From NCBI RefSeq assembly GCF_002374835.1, contig NZ_NWVD01000006.1, positions 1 to 64,000 of the forward strand: DNA of 64,000 nucleotides. Reading direction: 5' to 3'. This stretch comes from Sphingomonas ginsenosidimutans. GTDB lineage: Bacteria; Pseudomonadota; Alphaproteobacteria; Sphingomonadales; Sphingomonadaceae. The translations under genes and the position numbers were made by a program. This document shows, piece by piece, positions 56,644-64,000 of this stretch. The notes under the pieces were generated by a model. It worked only from the letters and a program-made list of their open reading frames with translations. It had not been told where the DNA came from and searched no databases. Numbering within the stretch: position 1 is the first letter of the stretch; each line of letters begins with the position of its first letter.

Positions 56644-58920
56644 ATGAAGCAGTCGGCTATCCCGCAGGACGTCACGCATATCGCGCTCGTCGGCAATTTC
56701 CTTCCCCGCAAGTGCGGTATCGCGACCTTCACGACCGATACCTATACCGCGCTCAAGCGCCGTTTCCCGGACATGACGGTGGACGTCTATGCGATGGACG
56801 ACCATCCGGGGCGCTACGATTATCCCGACGCGGTAACCGGCACGATCCCGCAGCATGACCGCGCCGCCTATCTGGCGACCGCGCGCGCGATCGAGGCGAG
56901 CGGCGCGCAGGCGCTGTGGGTCCAGCACGAATATGGCATCTTCGGCGGCGAGGCGGGTGCGCATATCCTGTCGCTGATCGACCGCGTGTCGATCCCGCTC
57001 GTGGTGACGCTGCACACCATCCTGGAAAAGCCGAGCGCGGCCGAGCGCACCGTGCTGGAAGGGCTGCTGCGCCGTGCCGCCAAGGTGATCGTGATGGCCG
57101 AGCGCGGGCGCGAGATCCTGGAGCGCGTCTATGGCGCGAATGCGAAGGCGATCGCGGTGATCCCGCACGGCGTGCCCGACCGCCCATTCGTCGAGCCCGA
57201 TTCGCTCAAGCACCGCTTCGGCTGGACCGGGCATCGTGTGATCCTGACGTTCGGGCTGCTGGCGCCGGGCAAGGGGATCGAGACGATGATCGAGGCGATG
57301 CCCGCGGTGGTCGAGAAGCACCCGGACGCGATGTACGTCGTGCTGGGCGCGACGCACCCCAATCTGGTCGCGCACGAAGGCGAGCGGTATCGCGATTCGC
57401 TGAAGGAGCAGGCCGACCGGCTGGGCGTGGGCGCGAACGTCGCGTTCATCGACGCCTTCGTCGAGCATGACGACCTGATCGACTATCTGCAGGCCGCCGA
57501 CATCTATGCCACGCCGTATCTGAACCCGGCGCAGATCACCAGCGGGACGCTGAGCTATGCCGTGGGCGTGGGCAAGGCGGTCATCTCCACGCCTTACGTC
57601 CACGCGACCGAGATCCTGGCCGACGGGCACGGCGTGCTGGTCGACTTCCGCGATTCCGCGGCGTTCGCGCGGGAGATCAACGACCTGCTGGGCAGCAAGC
57701 GCAACATCGCGCGGCTGTCGGCGCGCGCCTATGCCCGCGGGCGGACGATGATCTGGTCGCAGATGGCCGAGACCGCTATGGCGGAGATCGTCGGCGGCAT
57801 CGCGGCGCAGCCCGCGCGGCTGCGCGGTACGGCCGCGACGCGCAAGGTGCTTCCCGTCGACCTGACCGCGGTCGAACGGATGAGCGACGCGACGGGGATG
57901 CTTCAGCATTCGATCTTCTCCGTCCCCGACCGGCGCCACGGCTATTGCATCGACGACAATGCCCGCGCGCTGATGCTGATGAGCGCGGTGGAGGATTGCG
58001 ACGCGGCGACGCGCGACAAATGGACCACCGTTTATGCCGCGTTCGTCCAATATGCGTGGAACCCCGACGCACGGCGGTTCCGCAATTTCATGAACTTCGA
58101 CCGGACCTGGTGCGAGGATATCGGGTCGGAGGATTCGAACGGCCGCGCGCTGTGGGCGCTGGGCGTTACCGCGCGCGACGCGCATGAGACCAAGCATCGC
58201 GACTGGGCGCAGGCGATGTTCGATGCCACCGCCAGCCTGGCGCTGGAGCTGGAAAGCCCGCGCGCGCAGGCGTTCGCGATGCTGGGCGCGGCGGCGGTGC
58301 TGCAGGCCTCGCCCGGCCACCAGCTGGCGTCGCAGATCCTGCGACGCTTCCCCGACGAGCATCTGGCGCTGCTCGACGCGGCACGGCGCCCCGAATGGGG
58401 CTGGTTCGAGATCGTGCTGGCCTATGACAATGCCCGCCTGCCCGAGGCGATGATCCGCGCCGGGGTGGCGCTGGATCGCCGCGACCTGATCGAGTGCGGA
58501 CTGGACACGCTGGCGTGGATCGTCACCAAGCAGACCGCGCCGGAGGGCCATTTCCGCGCGGTGGGATCGGAAAGCTTCGGCCGCATCTACGCCGAGCCGC
58601 TGCCGTTCGACCAGCAGCCGCTGGAGGCGCAGGCGACGATCGATGCGTGCGCGGCGGCGTTCGACGCGACCGGCGACCGTCGCTGGTTCGACGAGGCGAA
58701 GCGCGCCTATGACTGGTATCTGGGTGCCAACGACCTCGACCTGCCGCTCGCCTCGCTGGGGGATGGCGGATGTTTCGACGGGTTGATGCCCAGCGGGCTG
58801 AACCGCAACCAAGGCGCTGAATCGATCCTGGCGCTGCAAATGGCGTCGTGCGCGATTTCGGGGCTTTCAAAGCGCGTGGAAAAAGTGGCAGGGACTGGGG
58901 TGCACGAACGGTCGGCCTGA
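56644..58920 (+). CDS. Family 4 glycosyltransferase fused to a helical toroid-like domain
   Basis: A 758-residue cytoplasmic protein. Residues about 10-395 are a GT-B fold of GT4 type (VGNFLPRKCGIATFTTDTY, ILTFGLLAPGKGIETMIEAM, and the donor-site region QITSGTLSYAVGVGKAVIST). The remaining 360 residues are helical (HGYCIDDNARALMLMSA, EWGWFEIVLAYDNARLPEAM) and resemble an alpha/alpha toroid. The ATG at 56644 is chosen; upstream codons in frame lack homology. The GH130 phosphorylase starts 48 bases downstream. The pair suggests synthesis and phosphorolysis of a mannose-containing oligosaccharide; the sugar is inferred from GH130 alone. Confidence 0.85.
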   Translation: MKQSAIPQDVTHIALVGNFLPRKCGIATFTTDTYTALKRRFPDMTVDVYAMDDHPGRYDYPDAVTGTIPQHDRAAYLATARAIEASGAQALWVQHEYGIFGGEAGAHILSLIDRVSIPLVVTLHTILEKPSAAERTVLEGLLRRAAKVIVMAERGREILERVYGANAKAIAVIPHGVPDRPFVEPDSLKHRFGWTGHRVILTFGLLAPGKGIETMIEAMPAVVEKHPDAMYVVLGATHPNLVAHEGERYRDSLKEQADRLGVGANVAFIDAFVEHDDLIDYLQAADIYATPYLNPAQITSGTLSYAVGVGKAVISTPYVHATEILADGHGVLVDFRDSAAFAREINDLLGSKRNIARLSARAYARGRTMIWSQMAETAMAEIVGGIAAQPARLRGTAATRKVLPVDLTAVERMSDATGMLQHSIFSVPDRRHGYCIDDNARALMLMSAVEDCDAATRDKWTTVYAAFVQYAWNPDARRFRNFMNFDRTWCEDIGSEDSNGRALWALGVTARDAHETKHRDWAQAMFDATASLALELESPRAQAFAMLGAAAVLQASPGHQLASQILRRFPDEHLALLDAARRPEWGWFEIVLAYDNARLPEAMIRAGVALDRRDLIECGLDTLAWIVTKQTAPEGHFRAVGSESFGRIYAEPLPFDQQPLEAQATIDACAAAFDATGDRRWFDEAKRAYDWYLGANDLDLPLASLGDGGCFDGLMPSGLNRNQGAESILALQMASCAISGLSKRVEKVAGTGVHERSA

Positions 58921-58968
58921 CGCCGATCCGACGCGCGAGCGTTACGTCCATAACGACGAGGCTGGTCC

Positions 58969-60252
58969 TTGAAGCTGTTCAACCACCGGCTGCGTCTGCA
59001 TGCCGATCCGTCGCGAGTGGTGGTCCGACCCTTTCATATCGGGTGGATGGCGCCGCAGAATGGCGGCCCCAGCCGGTCGCAACGGCTTATCAGCGAGGTG
59101 GTCAGCATGTCGCCGCAGGAAGCGCGCGACCAGCTGGAACTGGTGCTGAAGGATTTCGAGGCGCGCCACTGGCAGACGCGCCGCGTATTCATGACCCGTT
59201 ACGACGAGATCGCGTCGGCGCACGGGCTGGACGGCAGCCGCATCTCTGATGAGAAGCGGCAGCTGATCGGCGCCTATTTCTGCCACGAATACAGCTATGC
59301 CGCTGCTGCGCTGATGAATCCCAGCGTGGTGCCGCATCCCGACCAGAGCGGGATGGAGGATGGGGCGCAGCGCATCCTGATGTCGCTGCGCGCGGTGGGG
59401 GAGGGGCATATCTCCTCGGTCGCGTTCCGCGAAGGCATCATCACCAGCGACAATGAGCTGAAGCTGGCGCCCGAGCCGCCGTTCGCGACCGCCACCGACG
59501 CGGTCGGCAGCGACGAGGAACAGATGCCGAGTGGCCCGGTGACCGTCTATCGTCACCGCGACAGCACGCTGTCGGGCACGGTGATCTTCCCGATCACCGA
59601 GGCGCAGTCGAAGGGGCTGGAGGACCTGCGGCTGGTGCAGTTCCACCATGACGACGGCAGCGTCGAATGGCTGGGCACCTATACCGCCTATAACGGCAGC
59701 GCGATCCAGTCGGAGCTGATGCGGACCAAGGATTTCCGCGCCTTCGACCTGGTGCCGATGACCGGCAGCGCATCGCGCAACAAGGGGATCGCGCTGTTCC
59801 CGCGCAAGGTCGGCGACCAGTATCTGGCGATCGGCCGGCAGGACGGCGAGAACCTGTACCTGCTCAAGACCGACGACCTGACCGTCTGGGACGGCGGCGA
59901 GCTGATCCTGAAGCCGGTGTTTCCGTGGGAGTTCGTGCAGATCGGCAATTGCGGCCCGCCGATCGAGATCGACGAGGGCTGGCTGCTGCTGACCCATGGC
60001 GTGGGCGCGATGCGCAAATATTCGATCGGCGCGGTGTTGCTGGACAAGGACAATCCGGCGCGGGTGCTGGGGCGCACGCGCTCGCCGATCCTGGCGGCGG
60101 CGGACCAGGACCGCGAAGGCTATGTCCCCAACGTCGTCTACACTTGTGGCGCGATGAAGCACGGCGACAAATTGTTCATGCCCTATGGCATCGCCGACAG
60201 CTCGGTCGGGTTCGCGTTCGTGTCTATCGCGGAGCTGCTGTCGAAGATGTGA
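58969..60252 (+). CDS. Glycoside hydrolase family 130 phosphorylase
   Basis: A 427-residue five-bladed beta-propeller enzyme of GH130, a family of beta-mannoside phosphorylases. TTG 58969 is proposed as the start: GAGG precedes it, and the translation begins with KLFNHRLRLHADPSRVVVRP, the family's normal opening (VVxRPF). The motifs NKGIALFPRKVGDQYLAIGR and EGYVPNVVYTCGAM are typical. It lies 48 bases after the glycosyltransferase. Reversible phosphorolysis of a mannooligosaccharide is expected; the linkage (beta-1,2 or beta-1,4) is not decided. Confidence 0.88.
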   Translation: MKLFNHRLRLHADPSRVVVRPFHIGWMAPQNGGPSRSQRLISEVVSMSPQEARDQLELVLKDFEARHWQTRRVFMTRYDEIASAHGLDGSRISDEKRQLIGAYFCHEYSYAAAALMNPSVVPHPDQSGMEDGAQRILMSLRAVGEGHISSVAFREGIITSDNELKLAPEPPFATATDAVGSDEEQMPSGPVTVYRHRDSTLSGTVIFPITEAQSKGLEDLRLVQFHHDDGSVEWLGTYTAYNGSAIQSELMRTKDFRAFDLVPMTGSASRNKGIALFPRKVGDQYLAIGRQDGENLYLLKTDDLTVWDGGELILKPVFPWEFVQIGNCGPPIEIDEGWLLLTHGVGAMRKYSIGAVLLDKDNPARVLGRTRSPILAAADQDREGYVPNVVYTCGAMKHGDKLFMPYGIADSSVGFAFVSIAELLSKM

Positions 60253-61555
60253 GCGCCGTTGTGAGCTGGGGCAGCCAGGCGGGGTCGATCGTCTCCAGCA
60301 TCGGCGCCTGATCGTCGAAGCGCAGCCCGGCGCGCCCCGCTACCGCCGCGGACAAAGCGACCGCGCGCAATGCCCCGGCGGGCTGGCGGCGCGCGAGTGT
60401 GTCGGCGGCGTCGGCATCTCCGGCTGCGGCGAGTAGCCGGGTCAGTTCGAAGCGGCGGTTGATATCGCCCGACCGCTCGTCCGTGCGATAGGGCGGCAGG
60501 ATCGCCGCGGCCTCGCCCAGCAGCCGCCGTGCGGTCGCCGGGTCCGCGACCATCAGCCGCTGGCGCGCGACCTGCAAAACGGTGTCGATCAGCAGGAACG
60601 GGCTGGCCCGTTCCCTCCGGGCGCGGTCGAGCGCGTCGGCGGTTCGGCCGGCGGTGAGCGACAGGGCGACGTGCGTTTCGGCATCGAGGCCGTTGGGGCA
60701 CAGCCGACGGAACAGCGGCGTGGCGCTCGCCCGATCGATGAAGGTGCCGACCGCCGGAACAGGGTTGCCGACGTTGCCGAGGCCACCGAGCGCCAGGCCG
60801 CCGATCGGCCCGAACCAGCCGAAGCAATCGTCCGACAGGCGGGGCGGCGTGTCGGCCATCGTATCGAATACCGCCATCGCCGCATCGACGTCGCCGGCCG
60901 CCAGCATCAGGCGGATCGCCGCCGCCTTGTCGTCGAAGGTGCGCGTGGCGCGGGCGGCGGTGAGCGCGGCGGCGCGCTCGCCCAGCCGGTAGCGCGCTTG
61001 CGGCGTCGCCAGCAGCGCGGCGACCGCCGGGTCCGGGCGGCGCGCCTGTTCGGCGGCGACGAAGCGCAGATCATCCGCGCCGCCATAGCCGTTCACCAGC
61101 ATCGCCAGTACGCCACGGCGCACCCCGGCATCGCGCAGCCGCGATGCCACACCGCGGACCAGGGCGGCATCGGGCAGGCCGATCCAGTGGAAGTCCCGCT
61201 TCAGCAGGCAAGCGCGCGCCCAGTCGTCGATCGCGGCGTCGGGGGCGGTATCGCAGCGTGCGTCCGGGAAAGCGGTGCGCAGCGGGACGTAGCGGGGTGG
61301 CGCCGGGACGGTGCCGGGGGGTATCTCGTCCTTGCCGCCGTCGGTCATCGCGCGGGCGGCGCGGATGCCGACGTCGGGGTGCCCCGACCAGCGCAGGTTG
61401 CGTGATATCGCGCGCAGCACCGCGTCGCGGGGATAGCCGGGCGGGAGCGTCAACGCCTCCGCCACCGCCGCCTCCGCCTGCTCATCGGGTGCGGTATCGG
61501 GGGCCGGCGCGGCGCCGAGCAGCGCGAGCGCCGCCAGTGCCGCGCGCCACGTCAT
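60224..61555 (-). CDS. Secreted protein of unknown function, helical-repeat rich
   Basis: A 443-residue protein with a signal peptide (ALAALALLGAAPA, cleavage about residue 19). The rest is Ala/Arg/Leu-rich with repeated short helices (for example AALTAARATRTFDDKAAAIR and ALSLTAGRTADALDRARRE), resembling tetratricopeptide-type solenoids without a clear consensus. Two cysteine pairs may form disulfides. The ATG ending at 61555 overlaps the OPT transporter stop by four bases, and its 3' end overlaps the convergent GH130 gene by 29 bases. The tie to the transporter suggests a joint role in peptide or metallophore handling, unproven. Confidence 0.7.
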   Translation of the reverse strand: MTWRAALAALALLGAAPAPDTAPDEQAEAAVAEALTLPPGYPRDAVLRAISRNLRWSGHPDVGIRAARAMTDGGKDEIPPGTVPAPPRYVPLRTAFPDARCDTAPDAAIDDWARACLLKRDFHWIGLPDAALVRGVASRLRDAGVRRGVLAMLVNGYGGADDLRFVAAEQARRPDPAVAALLATPQARYRLGERAAALTAARATRTFDDKAAAIRLMLAAGDVDAAMAVFDTMADTPPRLSDDCFGWFGPIGGLALGGLGNVGNPVPAVGTFIDRASATPLFRRLCPNGLDAETHVALSLTAGRTADALDRARRERASPFLLIDTVLQVARQRLMVADPATARRLLGEAAAILPPYRTDERSGDINRRFELTRLLAAAGDADAADTLARRQPAGALRAVALSAAVAGRAGLRFDDQAPMLETIDPAWLPQLTTALTSSTAAPR

Positions 61556-63519
61556 GCCGCCAGCCGCCGCGTGCGTCGGTACAGCCACCACGCGATCGCC
61601 GCGAACAGCAAGGTGCCCGCGATCAGCGCGGGCGTCTCGAACCCATCGACCAGCGCGAGCGGCGCGTCATTGCCCGCTTCGTAGACGATGCCGGCGAAGA
61701 CGACGTTCCACAGGCTTTCGCCGACGATCATCCCCGTCGCGGTCAGCACGCCCAGCCGCTTCGTGCCCTCCACATCGGCGCGCCCGTCCGCCCAGCGATC
61801 GTAGAAATGGCCGATCACGGTGCCGACGACGACGGTCAGCGTCGCCGCCATCGGCAGATAGATGCCCAGCCCGACGCCGAGCGGGGGCAGGCGCATCCGG
61901 CCCATGCGTCCCAGCAGTTCGTCGACCGCGATGATCGCCACGCCGGTCGCCGCGCCCCAGCCGATCATCGTCCAATTGAGGTCGCCGCCCAGCACGCCCT
62001 GTGCCAGCGCGGAGATCAGCGCCGCCTGCGGCGCGGCGAGCGCATTGGCGCCGGCGCCGGGCATCCCCGCGAACCCGAACGAGGTGTAGAGCAATTGCAG
62101 CACCGGCGGCACCACCAGCGATCCGAAGCCGACGCCGATCACCAGCGCGACCTGTTGCTTCCACGGCGTCGCGCCGACCAGCTGCCCGGTCTTCAGATCC
62201 TGGAGATTGTCGTTGGAGATGGTCGCGACGCCGAAGACGATGCCGGTGACGATCAGCGCATAGGCGACCAGCGCCGAGGTTTCCTGCGCGCCGCCGCCGC
62301 GCCCGAACCAGCCGACCAGCATCAGCGATGCGGCGATGACCGACAGGATGCCGATCCCCGACACCGGCGAATTGGACGCGCCGATCAGCCCGGCCATATA
62401 GCCGCACACCGCCGCGATCACGAGGCCGACGACCAGCACGAACAACAGGCTGGCCGCGATCAGCAGCCATGCGCTGCCCGCCAGCGGCCCGCCCGCCAGC
62501 ACGCCGTGCAGCAGCAGCGCGATCGGCACCAGCACCGCCAGCGTGCCGCCCGCGATGACCGCGAACGGCAGGTCGCGTTCCTCCAGCGCGACGCCCATGC
62601 CGCGTGCGCCGCGCGATGCCGCCAGCGATGCGCGCAGCCCGCCCGCGACCGGCCCGGCGATCCGCACCAGCGTCCAGATCGCCGCGACCCCGATCACCCC
62701 CGCGCCGAAGAAGCGCACGTCGTTGCGGAACACGGTGTTGGCCCATTGCGCGACGTCGCCCGCCTGCGGCGCGGCGGCGGTCAGGATCGGCAGCACGATC
62801 CACCAGCCGATCGCGACGCCGGCCAGGATCGCCAGCCCCGCCGACAGCCCGATCAGGTGGCCGGCACCCAGCAACGCGAACGACAGCCCGCCGACCACCC
62901 CGGTCGCGCCCGCGCCGACGCGGAAGAAGGTGGCGGCTTCCGCCGCGACCAGCTTCGTCTGGGTCAGGATCGCGAAGCCCGCCGAAGCGAGCGTGCTGGC
63001 GAGGATCGCGGACAGGCCCCTCGCGCTGTCCGCGCCGCCGGTGCGGCTTTCCTCGCCGACCTTCAGCACCTCCGCCGCGGCGCGGCCCTCCGGGTAGGGC
63101 AGGTCGGTGTCGACCACCAGCGCGCGGCGCAGCGGGACGGAGAACATCACCCCCAGCACGCCGCCGGTGGCGGTGATCGCGGCGGTGGTGAGGAAGGGGA
63201 ACCCCTGCCAGTAACCGACCATCACCAGGCCGGGCAGGACGAAGATGATCGCCGCCAGCGTCCCCGCCGCCGATGCCACCGTCTGGACGATGTTGTTTTC
63301 GAGGATCGACGAGCCGCGGAACGCGCGCAGCACCGCCATCGAGATCACCGCTGCGGGGATCGAGGTGGCGAAGGTCAGCCCGATCTTCAGCCCCAGATAG
63401 ACGTTGGCGGCGGTGAACAGCAGCGTGATCGCGCCGCCCAGAAGGATGCCGCGCAGCGTCAGTTCGGCGACGGGCGTGGGGGAGGGAGCGGGGGCGGAGG
63501 GGGATGCGGGGCCGGTCAT
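61552..63519 (-). CDS. OPT-family oligopeptide transporter
   Basis: A 655-residue inner-membrane protein with about 14-16 hydrophobic segments. The start TLRGILLGGAITLLFTAANV-type motif with NVYLGLKIG and the internal SNDNLQDLKTGQLVGATPWK are hallmarks of bacterial OPT proteins, which import oligopeptides or metal chelates by proton symport. The ATG ending at 63519 lies directly before a Pro/Ser/Ala-rich cytoplasmic lead; a longer frame to 63591 lacks homology. The unknown secreted protein follows with a four-base overlap. Confidence 0.9.
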   Translation of the reverse strand: MTGPASPSAPAPSPTPVAELTLRGILLGGAITLLFTAANVYLGLKIGLTFATSIPAAVISMAVLRAFRGSSILENNIVQTVASAAGTLAAIIFVLPGLVMVGYWQGFPFLTTAAITATGGVLGVMFSVPLRRALVVDTDLPYPEGRAAAEVLKVGEESRTGGADSARGLSAILASTLASAGFAILTQTKLVAAEAATFFRVGAGATGVVGGLSFALLGAGHLIGLSAGLAILAGVAIGWWIVLPILTAAAPQAGDVAQWANTVFRNDVRFFGAGVIGVAAIWTLVRIAGPVAGGLRASLAASRGARGMGVALEERDLPFAVIAGGTLAVLVPIALLLHGVLAGGPLAGSAWLLIAASLLFVLVVGLVIAAVCGYMAGLIGASNSPVSGIGILSVIAASLMLVGWFGRGGGAQETSALVAYALIVTGIVFGVATISNDNLQDLKTGQLVGATPWKQQVALVIGVGFGSLVVPPVLQLLYTSFGFAGMPGAGANALAAPQAALISALAQGVLGGDLNWTMIGWGAATGVAIIAVDELLGRMGRMRLPPLGVGLGIYLPMAATLTVVVGTVIGHFYDRWADGRADVEGTKRLGVLTATGMIVGESLWNVVFAGIVYEAGNDAPLALVDGFETPALIAGTLLFAAIAWWLYRRTRRLAA

Positions 63520-63827
63520 GGCGCTACCGTGGCATAGCCGCGCCGGCTCCACCAGCGGGTGCGGCGTGCTTGTGCGCGCATGCCCCGCCACGGTACGATG
63601 TGCGGACCCGCGGCGGGTAGAGTCATGCCCGCCGGACCATCCGCCGACGCGCAGATAAGGGCTGGACGGGCAACAGTGGGATGGTGCGTTTATCGCATAC
63701 GCGGGGGGAGCGCGGCCATGTCGCTCCCCCGGTCATCTGCCGGTCCTACCGGCGACATCCTGCTCCTGCGCACGTTGTTTTTTGGGGTGCGGCCCGATTC
63801 GTGTATCGCAAGCGGCGGCCAAAAAAA
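63520..63827. other. Non-coding stretch before the terminator
   Basis: About 308 bases without a credible gene. It must hold the promoter of the OPT transporter near its left end. A hairpin with arms GGGGGAGCG (63704-63712) and CGCTCCCCC (63722-63730) is the only clear structure. Short frames on both strands lack good starts and homology. Confidence 0.5.
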
Positions 63828-63847
63828 AGCCGGGCAGAAGCCCGGCT
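63813..63847 (-). terminator. Intrinsic terminator for a leftward transcript entering from the right
   Basis: Arms AGCCGGGC (63828-63835) and GCCCGGCT (63840-63847) around loop AGAA form a strong stem. On the minus strand it is followed by a run of eight T (the A-run 63821-63828), the classical intrinsic terminator. It therefore ends a transcript coming from beyond the right edge. In the plus direction only GTGAAAGTTTTTA follows, so it is weaker that way. Confidence 0.75.
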
Positions 63848-64000
63848 GTGAAAGTTTTTAGGAGAGGATGCCTGAAAGGCACGGCTTTTGTGCATCGCAA
63901 CACATGATTGTGCAAGTGCAATGTGATTCGCTTGCGATTGCAAAATATGCATTCGTCAGCGAATCGCCTGTGCTCGACATCGCGTGCGCCACGCCGTAAT

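Noticed and set aside
63733..63952. Minus-strand frames of 62 and 68 codons
   Set aside because: They read through the terminator hairpin and its T-run, and have no homology that I recognise.
63868..63999. 43-codon plus-strand frame at the right edge preceded by GGAGAGG
   Set aside because: The ribosome site touches the ATG, codon use is unlike the genome, and it overlaps an inverted repeat; more likely non-coding.

Overview
The window is high-GC alphaproteobacterial DNA that looks like a sphingomonad (Sphingomonas or a close relative). Support comes from the strong GC bias at third codon positions, the ribF-ileS-lspA-DUF3035 lipoprotein order, a type I QueF, and the prominence of TonB-receptor and type I secretion genes. 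No rRNA, tRNA or CRISPR array was seen. The organism assignment is inference; no species can be named from the sequence alone.

Left edge (1-1608): the last codons of an IS21-family istB gene and the right end of that insertion sequence lie directly against a transketolase/AceE-like gene that has lost its 5' part. Next (1914-8932) comes a set of small metabolic units with divergent regulators: aldo/keto reductase with a LysR gene, a second LysR gene with an MFS exporter and a zinc-independent alcohol dehydrogenase/quinone reductase, and a Crp/Fnr regulator facing a TauD-type dioxygenase.

The centre (8937-38164) is one large secretion and adhesion locus and the main interest of the window. On the minus strand lie the TolC-like outer-membrane factor and the HlyD-like adaptor. 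On the plus strand lie the type I secretion ABC transporter, a MotB/SiiA-like membrane protein, a MotA/TolQ/SiiB-like proton-channel protein with a long coiled-coil tail, a PilZ (c-di-GMP receptor) protein, and a single 7,007-residue adhesin. The adhesin has about 50 tandem 79-residue calcium-binding RTX-type modules, an embedded LamG domain, two further beta-sandwich insertions, 14 cadherin-like repeats, two more RTX modules and a non-repetitive C-terminal tail. The gene set parallels Salmonella SPI-4 (SiiA-F), where an ion-channel pair governs a giant adhesin made by type I secretion. Here a PilZ gene is added in the same run of genes, and no LapD/LapG pair is visible.

The next part (38187-47759) has a FecR anti-sigma factor and ECF sigma factor (4-base overlap) divergent from a TonB-dependent receptor with an N-terminal signalling (STN) domain. 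A periplasmic gamma-glutamyltransferase follows, then thyA, a 41-residue membrane peptide, folA and a membrane dipeptidase. The right third is mostly housekeeping: ribF, ileS, lspA and a lipoprotein; a tightly overlapping minus-strand run of sseA, a metC-like gene and an mscS-like channel; queF; a glycosyltransferase fused to a helical domain next to a GH130 phosphorylase; an unrecognised secreted protein; and an OPT-family transporter. The window ends in a non-coding stretch carrying an intrinsic terminator that reads leftward, so a minus-strand transcript probably starts beyond the right edge.
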